Positions 47,490 through 51,914 of a stretch of 51,914 nt of DNA are shown one piece after another. Every line of letters begins with the position of its first letter. Position 1 is the stretch's first letter. A program made the position numbers and the translations under genes. A model generated the notes under the pieces. The model was not told the DNA's origin. It searched no databases and worked only from the letters and a program-made list of their open reading frames with translations. Origin of the DNA: Bacteroidales bacterium (lineage in GTDB: Bacteria > Bacteroidota > Bacteroidia > Bacteroidales > GWA2-32-17); the NCBI GenBank assembly GCA_026416095.1, contig JAOAFV010000039.1, positions 1-51,914 of the forward strand, written 5' to 3'.

Positions 47490-49649
47490 TTATTCTTCTT
47501 CTTTTTGTTGTGCTTCAAACTCTTTTATTAATTTCTCTTGGATTTCTGATGGCACTTGGGCATATTCAGCAAACTTCATAAAATACATTGCTCTACCACT
47601 TGTTAAAGAATTAAGAGTAGTAGAATATCTATTCATTTCTGCCAATGGTACTTTAGCTTTTACTATTTCAAAACCTTTATTACTACTCATTCCAAGCACA
47701 ACTGCTCTTCGTGTTTGTAAATCACTTATTACATCTCCCATACATTCCGATGGTACCCAAATTTCTACCTCGTATATTGGTTCAAGTATTCTTGGCCCCG
47801 CCTTTTTAAAAGCTTCTTTAAATGCGTTTCTACCAGCCAAACGAAACGAAATATCATTTGAATCTACAGGGTGCATTTTACCATCAAATACAGCTACTCT
47901 TATATCCCTAGCATACGAGCCCGTTAGAGGACCTTCTTCCATTTTTTCCATTATGCCCTTTAATATCGATGGCATAAAACGTGCATCAATAGCACCGCCT
48001 ACAATACAATTATAATACACTAACTTGCCTCCCCATTGTAAATCGTATTCTTCTTTCGATCTAATTGTTAAGTTAATTTCTCTTTCTGGTAGCTTAAATT
48101 TAGTTGGGTCGGGTGCACCTTCAATATATGGTTCAATTACCATATGAACTTCACCAAATTGTCCAGCTCCACCAGTTTGTTTTTTATGACGGTAGCCTGC
48201 GTATGCAGGTCTTGTAATAGTTTCTCTATAAGGAATTTTTGGATTCACAAATTCAGAAGGTATCTTATATATATTATCAAGATGCCATTTTAATATATTT
48301 AAATGATATTCGCCTTGACAATATATTATGGTTTGTTTCAATTCTTTTGAATATTCTACAACAATTGTAGGATCTTCGTTTCTGTATTTATTAAGAACTT
48401 CACTTAATTTTTCATCGTCATTCTCGTTAAGCGCTCTAATAGCCATCCTATGACGAGGTTCAGGAAATTCTATTTGCTCAAAAATCCAATCAACATTGGT
48501 TGTTGTCAATGTGTGGTTATACTTTGTATTCTTTAATTTTACAGTGCAACCTAAGTCACCAGCAACAATTTTTTCAACTTTAATACGATTCTTGCCACAC
48601 GATATAAATAATTGTGCTAACCTTTCTTTAGTTTGATTATTGTTGTTTATTAAATCTATACCTTCTGTTAATTCACCAGATATAACTTTAAAATATGATA
48701 TTTCTCCAATATGAGGCTCAATTGACGTTTTAAACACAAAAATAGCAGGAACACCTGTAGAATCAATTCTTATTTCTTGACCATCTTTTGTTTTTACTGG
48801 TAACGTTTCTGAAGGATTAGGAAATATGTTAAGTATGTGATCTAACAAAATATCAATTCCAATATTTTTTTTAGCTGATACACAAAATACAGGATATATA
48901 GAGCCAGACTTAAAACTTAGTTTAAGCCCTTTGTTTATATCGTCGACATTTAAAGTGCCTTCCTGAAAATATTTTTCCATTAACGATTCATCTCCTTCTG
49001 CAGCCGATTCAATTAATTTTTCTCTGTATTTTTCGGCTTGCTCTTTAAATTCTATTGGTATTTCTTCAATTTTTGCCTTCCCACTTTCGTCGCTATATTT
49101 GTATAACTTAAAATTCAATACATCGATAACTGAATTAAACGTTGAACCTGTATTAACAGGGAATTGAATAATTACTGCTTTATTGCCAAAAAAAGATTGT
49201 ATGGCTTCGAACGTTTGCTCAATATTTGCTTTTTCATGATCGAGTTGATTTACTACAAGTGCAAGTGGCTTATTGTATTTTTCTACATAGCGCATTTGTA
49301 CTTGTGTACCAACTTCTACACCACTTTGAGCATTTATAAGCATAAGAGATGCATCGGCAACCTTTAAAGAAGAATGTATTGTATTGTTAAAGTCGTCTAG
49401 CCCAGCTGTGTCGAGTATGTTTATTTTTTTTTCTTTGTATTCAGTATACATTAGCGAAGAAAATATAGAACATCCATTGTTCATCTCTACTTCATTGTAA
49501 TCTGATACAGTGTTCTTTTGTAATACATCTCCTTTTCGCGATATTATACCTGTTACATATAATATAGCTTCGCTTAATGTTGTCTTTCCAGACGATGAGT
49601 TACCTAACAATGCTATATTTCTTATTTCTTCTGTTTTAAATACTTTCAT
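47490..49649 (-). CDS. EF-G paralogue with degenerate GTPase centre (EF-G2 type)
   Basis: 719 residues with the full five-domain EF-G layout, including TRPAYAGYRHKKQTGGAGQF in domain IV and LAEMNRYSTTLNSLTSGRAM in domain V. G1 is GNSSSGKTT (16-24). Switch I lacks the RGITI motif (it reads NNGCSIFSSLMYTEY). G3 is DTAGLDDF, so Leu84 replaces the catalytic His, and G4 is NQLD (134-137) in place of NKLD. Known: a paralogue of this type in Bacteroides thetaiotaomicron supports translation without hydrolysing GTP and matters under starvation in the gut. The same property is inferred here. It stands alone, convergent to the MurU-like gene, with a -7 box upstream. Confidence 0.9.
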   Translation of the reverse strand: MKVFKTEEIRNIALLGNSSSGKTTLSEAILYVTGIISRKGDVLQKNTVSDYNEVEMNNGCSIFSSLMYTEYKEKKINILDTAGLDDFNNTIHSSLKVADASLMLINAQSGVEVGTQVQMRYVEKYNKPLALVVNQLDHEKANIEQTFEAIQSFFGNKAVIIQFPVNTGSTFNSVIDVLNFKLYKYSDESGKAKIEEIPIEFKEQAEKYREKLIESAAEGDESLMEKYFQEGTLNVDDINKGLKLSFKSGSIYPVFCVSAKKNIGIDILLDHILNIFPNPSETLPVKTKDGQEIRIDSTGVPAIFVFKTSIEPHIGEISYFKVISGELTEGIDLINNNNQTKERLAQLFISCGKNRIKVEKIVAGDLGCTVKLKNTKYNHTLTTTNVDWIFEQIEFPEPRHRMAIRALNENDDEKLSEVLNKYRNEDPTIVVEYSKELKQTIIYCQGEYHLNILKWHLDNIYKIPSEFVNPKIPYRETITRPAYAGYRHKKQTGGAGQFGEVHMVIEPYIEGAPDPTKFKLPEREINLTIRSKEEYDLQWGGKLVYYNCIVGGAIDARFMPSILKGIMEKMEEGPLTGSYARDIRVAVFDGKMHPVDSNDISFRLAGRNAFKEAFKKAGPRILEPIYEVEIWVPSECMGDVISDLQTRRAVVLGMSSNKGFEIVKAKVPLAEMNRYSTTLNSLTSGRAMYFMKFAEYAQVPSEIQEKLIKEFEAQQKEEE

Positions 49650-49677
49650 AACTAGTAATTTTCAAAAAATTGAAATG

Positions 49678-49685
49678 CAAAGTTA
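49678..49685 (-). promoter_or_regulatory. -7 box for the EF-G2 gene
   Basis: The minus strand reads TAACTTTG, a perfect -7 match, 28 bases before the start codon. No TTTG is present at the -33 distance, which could mean that it needs an activator. Confidence 0.45.
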
Positions 49686-49940
49686 GCAGAAATTTTAAAA
49701 AATTAAAAGTTTTATGAATTTTATTTTTTATATTAAATTTTTGTTGTGTTAAAAGTACAATAAATCTTATTGCAAAGAATGTTATAATTTATAATAAAGA
49801 AAGAACAATTAATTAGTTAATTATTAACTTATTTTTAAATAATATTAATTTTCAAATGTTATTAATTTTCTTATATATTTTTTAATTAACATTATTAAAA
49901 TTAAAATTATAAAATTACAGGTTGAAAAACAATAAAAAAA
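49686..49940. other. Gene-free gap between the EF-G2 gene and tRNA-Val
   Basis: Very AT-rich (long A/T runs at 49690-49735 and 49800-49935), stops in all frames. It is the divergent promoter region of the EF-G2 gene and tRNA-Val. Apart from these promoter elements I see nothing in it. Confidence 0.5.
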
Positions 49941-49972
49941 TTTGTTTTTTTGATTGCTATCATATTAATTTG
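49941..49972 (+). promoter_or_regulatory. Promoter of tRNA-Val
   Basis: TTTG at 49941-49944, 20 bases, then TTAATTTG at 49965-49972 (7 of 8). The -7 box is 11 bases from the tRNA 5' end, the expected distance for a stable RNA. Confidence 0.55.
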
Positions 49973-49983
49973 CAAAAAATTTT

Positions 49984-50058
49984 GGGAGCTTAGCTCAGCT
50001 GGTTCAGAGCACCTGCCTTACAAGCAGGGGGTCAATGGTTCGAATCCATTAGCTCCCA
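49984..50058 (+). tRNA. tRNA-Val (anticodon TAC)
   Basis: 75 bases. Acceptor GGGAGCT (49984-49990) pairs with AGCTCCC (50051-50057), discriminator A. The anticodon stem CCTGC/GCAGG encloses CTTACAA, anticodon TAC. T-loop GGTTCGAATCC-type. CCA is not encoded. Confidence 0.97.
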
Positions 50059-50160
50059 CTAGTTAAAATTTTATCAATTAATTGTCTTATTAATCTTTAA
50101 ATTTTAATTTAAATTTTAATGTTTTTTTTAAGGTATAAAAAATTTTTTTTATTAAAAAAT

Positions 50161-50191
50161 TTTGTTTTCTAAAAAAAATATTCTATTTTTG
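50161..50191 (+). promoter_or_regulatory. Promoter of rpsU-xerC-hpf
   Basis: TTTG at 50161-50164, 19 bases, TATTTTTG at 50184-50191, both exact. The start codon of rpsU is 21 bases downstream. Confidence 0.65.
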
Positions 50192-50212
50192 CAAACTAAT
50201 TTATGTTAGAGT

Positions 50213-50416
50213 ATGTTAATTGTACCAGTTAAGGAAGGCGAAACTGTTGATAAGGCACTCAAACGTTATAAAAGAAAATATGAAAAAGCTAATATCCTAA
50301 AAGAATTAAGAGAAAGAAAGGCTTACCAAAAACCATCTGAAAAAAGAAGAAACGAAATTCAAAGGGCAATTTTTATTCAAAAACTTCAGGCTGGTCTTAT
50401 CAAGAAGAAAAAGTAG
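50213..50416 (+). CDS. rpsU: 30S ribosomal protein S21 (bS21)
   Basis: 67 residues. LIVPVKEGETVDKALKRYKR and the Lys/Arg-rich remainder are the S21 family pattern. Known: in Bacteroidetes S21, with S6 and S18, helps hide the anti-Shine-Dalgarno end of 16S rRNA, explaining why most genes lack a Shine-Dalgarno. Its own leader (TTAGAGTATG) has no clear GGAGG. It is followed 14 bases on by a recombinase gene and then hpf. Confidence 0.97.
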   Translation: MLIVPVKEGETVDKALKRYKRKYEKANILKELRERKAYQKPSEKRRNEIQRAIFIQKLQAGLIKKKK

Positions 50417-50430
50417 TTTATATTCTAATA

Positions 50431-51297
50431 ATGAATATCTTAAATAATTTTTCAGATTTTTTAAAAAAAGAAAAATTATATTCAGAGTGTACAGTTTCTT
50501 CATATATCACCGATATAAAGCAATTTATATCTTTTTTGAATATTAATGAAGAAAAAGAAATTACAAAAACAACAAAAAACGATATAAGAAAGTGGATAAT
50601 TTATTTATATAATAAAAAAATTTCAGCATCATCTATTCAACGAAAAGTATCTTCTTTAAAAACATTTTTCAAATACTTGCAACGTGAATCATTGATTAGT
50701 GATATTCCAGTTAAAAATATTGTATTACCCAAAAAGCATAAACGTTTACCTGTCTTTATAAATGAGGCAGAAATAATAAATCTGTTAGATAATGTAGAAT
50801 ATTCTAATGAAAGAGATAAAATAGTAATAACACTTTTATATTATACGGGCATGCGATGTGCCGAACTTGTTAATGTTAAAATATCGGACATTGATAGTGA
50901 ACGAAAAACAATTAAAATTTTTGGAAAAAGAAAAAAGGAAAGAATAATTCCTTTGAGCGATAAGATAATAAACGAAATTAATAAGTACTTAAAATTTAGA
51001 AATTCTTTACAACCAAAATGCGATAATCTAATTGTAACAAACAAAGGTACAAAGGCATACAATAAATTCATTTATAGAATAGTGAATAAATACTTAAAGA
51101 TTTATTCAACAATATCAAAAAAGAGTCCTCATGTATTACGCCATTCTATTGCAACTCATTTACTCAATAGAGGAGCAAATATTAATGCTATAAAAGAATT
51201 TTTAGGGCATGCAAATCTTGCTGCAACACAAGTTTATACCCATAATTCTCTAGAACAATTGAAAAATATTTACAATAAATATCATCCAAGAACCTAA
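50431..51297 (+). CDS. xerC: Tyrosine recombinase XerC/XerD family
   Basis: 288 residues. The N-terminal SAM-like DNA-binding domain spans ~1-95. Catalytic residues can be placed: Arg142 (YTGMRCAEL), His234 and Arg237 (HVLRHSIATHLL), His260 (LGHANLAATQ) and nucleophile Tyr269 (VYTH). The length and the fixed rpsU-xer-hpf setting point to a chromosomal dimer-resolution recombinase and not to an integrase of a mobile element. No dif site was recognised in the window. Whether it is XerC or XerD cannot be decided here. Confidence 0.9.
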   Translation: MNILNNFSDFLKKEKLYSECTVSSYITDIKQFISFLNINEEKEITKTTKNDIRKWIIYLYNKKISASSIQRKVSSLKTFFKYLQRESLISDIPVKNIVLPKKHKRLPVFINEAEIINLLDNVEYSNERDKIVITLLYYTGMRCAELVNVKISDIDSERKTIKIFGKRKKERIIPLSDKIINEINKYLKFRNSLQPKCDNLIVTNKGTKAYNKFIYRIVNKYLKIYSTISKKSPHVLRHSIATHLLNRGANINAIKEFLGHANLAATQVYTHNSLEQLKNIYNKYHPRT

Positions 51298-51298
51298 A

Positions 51299-51306
51299 AA
51301 AGGAGG
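51299..51306 (+). promoter_or_regulatory. Strong Shine-Dalgarno of hpf
   Basis: AAAGGAGG, six bases before the ATG at 51313, fully complementary to the usual 16S 3' end. It starts just after the xerC stop. It is the only full-length, correctly spaced Shine-Dalgarno I found in the window. Confidence 0.85.
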
Positions 51307-51312
51307 ATTATT

Positions 51313-51603
51313 ATGAAAGTAAGAATTCATTCAATACATTTTGATACCGATAAAAAATTGGAAGAGTTTATAACAAAAAAAATGAATAAGCTTTTAAACA
51401 GATACAAGTTTGTGATATCGGCCGATATTACTTTAAAAATAGAAAAGCCAGAAACAAATAATAATAAGATATCTGAGATTTTATTGGAAGTTCCAGGAAA
51501 TAATATTTTTGTAAAAAAACAATCCGATACTTTTGAAGACGCTACTGATAAAGCAATTACAGTTCTTCATCGGCAATTAGAAAAGTTTAAAGAAAAAAGA
51601 TAA
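51313..51603 (+). CDS. hpf: Ribosome hibernation promoting factor, short form (HPF/YfiA family)
   Basis: 96 residues: only the S30AE ribosome-binding domain, without the C-terminal dimerisation domain of long HPF. KVRIHSIHFDTDKKLEEFIT, ISADITLKIEKPE and SDTFEDATDKAITVLHRQLE follow the family pattern. It binds the decoding centre of idle ribosomes in slow growth. It is the last gene of the rpsU run and, unlike every neighbour, has a perfect Shine-Dalgarno. The tRNA array follows after 77 bases with its own promoter. Confidence 0.92.
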   Translation: MKVRIHSIHFDTDKKLEEFITKKMNKLLNRYKFVISADITLKIEKPETNNNKISEILLEVPGNNIFVKKQSDTFEDATDKAITVLHRQLEKFKEKR

Positions 51604-51618
51604 AAAAACAAAAAAAAA

Positions 51619-51650
51619 TTTGATTATTAAAAAAATAACCTATAACTTTG
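51619..51650 (+). promoter_or_regulatory. Promoter of the Thr-Tyr-Gly tRNA array
   Basis: TTTG at 51619-51622, 20 bases, TAACTTTG at 51643-51650, both perfect. The first tRNA begins 31 bases downstream. In this phylum the transcript usually continues into tuf. Confidence 0.65.
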
Positions 51651-51680
51651 TGAACTAATTTTTAAAAGGTTCATTGAAAT

Positions 51681-51753
51681 GCCGGCGTAGCTCAGTTGGT
51701 AGAGCAGTTGACTTGTAATCAGCGGGTCGGGGGTTCGAGTCCCTCCGTCGGCT
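51681..51753 (+). tRNA. tRNA-Thr (anticodon TGT)
   Basis: 73 bases. Acceptor GCCGGCG (51681-51687) pairs with CGTCGGC (51746-51752) through one G-U pair. The anticodon stem GTTGA/TCAGC encloses CTTGTAA, anticodon TGT. D-arm TAGCTCAGTTGGTAGAGCA. CCA is not encoded. Confidence 0.97.
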
Positions 51754-51762
51754 CTTTTTTAT

Positions 51763-51845
51763 GGGGAGATACCGAAGCGGTCAAACGGGGCAGACTGTAA
51801 ATCTGCTGGCGCATGCCTTCGTAGGTTCGAATCCTGCTCTCCCCA
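51763..51845 (+). tRNA. tRNA-Tyr (anticodon GTA)
   Basis: 83 bases, class II with a long variable arm. Acceptor GGGGAGA (51763-51769) pairs with TCTCCCC (51838-51844), discriminator A. The anticodon stem GCAGA/TCTGC encloses CTGTAAA, anticodon GTA. It lies nine bases after tRNA-Thr. Confidence 0.97.
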
Positions 51846-51850
51846 TAGAG

Positions 51851-51914
51851 GCGGGAATAGCTCAGTTGGCTAGAGCATCAGCCTTCCAAGCTGAGGGTCG
51901 CGGGTTCGAGTCCC
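51851..51914 (+). tRNA. tRNA-Gly (anticodon TCC), 3' end cut by the window
   Basis: It starts GCGGGAATAGCTCAGTTGGC. The anticodon stem TCAGC/GCTGA encloses CTTCCAA, anticodon TCC. The sequence ends in the T-arm (GGGTTCGAGTCCC), so the acceptor 3' strand is missing. Confidence 0.95.

Noticed and set aside
50431-51297. Tyrosine recombinase as an integrase of a mobile island next to tRNA genes
   Set aside because: The setting rpsU-xer-hpf is the conserved housekeeping one, with no other mobile genes, no tRNA 3'-end repeat and ordinary base composition.
1-51914. CRISPR arrays, prophage or toxin-antitoxin modules
   Set aside because: No regularly spaced repeats, phage structural genes or paired small genes were seen on either strand.

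Overview
The window is a strongly AT-rich (about 30% G+C by eye) bacterial chromosome segment from a member of the Bacteroidetes, probably Bacteroidales-like. Several independent signs agree. Many upstream regions carry the Bacteroidetes sigma signature TTTG-N19-20-TAnnTTTG. Almost all genes lack a Shine-Dalgarno sequence. Ribosomal protein L36 is the single-cysteine form. A type IX secretion (T9SS) cargo tail, a PorT homologue and a GldA-like ATPase are present, and KdsA implies lipopolysaccharide. The first 19 bases are not biological: they match the Tn5/Nextera mosaic end, so the left edge is a library adapter left on a contig.

Layout. 20-2185: the 3' part of a surface protein (Fn3-like, S74-type chaperone, T9SS sorting tail), then a decayed penicillin-binding protein 1C gene with a frameshift and a nonsense codon, cut off by a ~108-bp MITE-like element that has a second copy at 10394-10504. 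2186-9968: a four-cofactor fused amino-acid/amine dehydrogenase, a SPOR-domain lipoprotein or exported protein, a MATE transporter, and the serS-rpmA-rplU cluster. 10653-15249: metF-metH (one-carbon metabolism and methionine). 15849-22776: htpG, porT, ubiE/menG, a small-type purL, tRNA-Leu and gldA. 22865-25374: a long PurF-like amidotransferase and tsaC.

25737-43382 is one uninterrupted co-directional superoperon: rpsL-rpsG-fusA, then directly the S10, spc and alpha operons through secY, map, infA, rpmJ, rpoA and rplQ, with no tuf between fusA and rpsJ. 43452-47479 is a tightly packed run: ricT (PSP1), kdsA, a sugar kinase fused to a RapZ C-terminal domain, and a MurU-like nucleotidyltransferase. 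It reads as envelope-sugar synthesis and cell-wall recycling. 47490-49649 is a second EF-G that lacks the catalytic histidine. 49984-51914 holds tRNA-Val, rpsU, a tyrosine recombinase, hpf and the start of a Thr-Tyr-Gly tRNA array, which in this phylum usually leads into tuf.

The most interesting items are the kinase-RapZ fusion next to a MurU homologue, the single-chain fusion of a normally multi-subunit dehydrogenase, the EF-G paralogue with a broken GTPase centre, the perfect Shine-Dalgarno in front of hpf next to rpsU, and the paired MITE-like repeats, one of which truncates pbpC. No CRISPR array, prophage or complete insertion sequence was seen.
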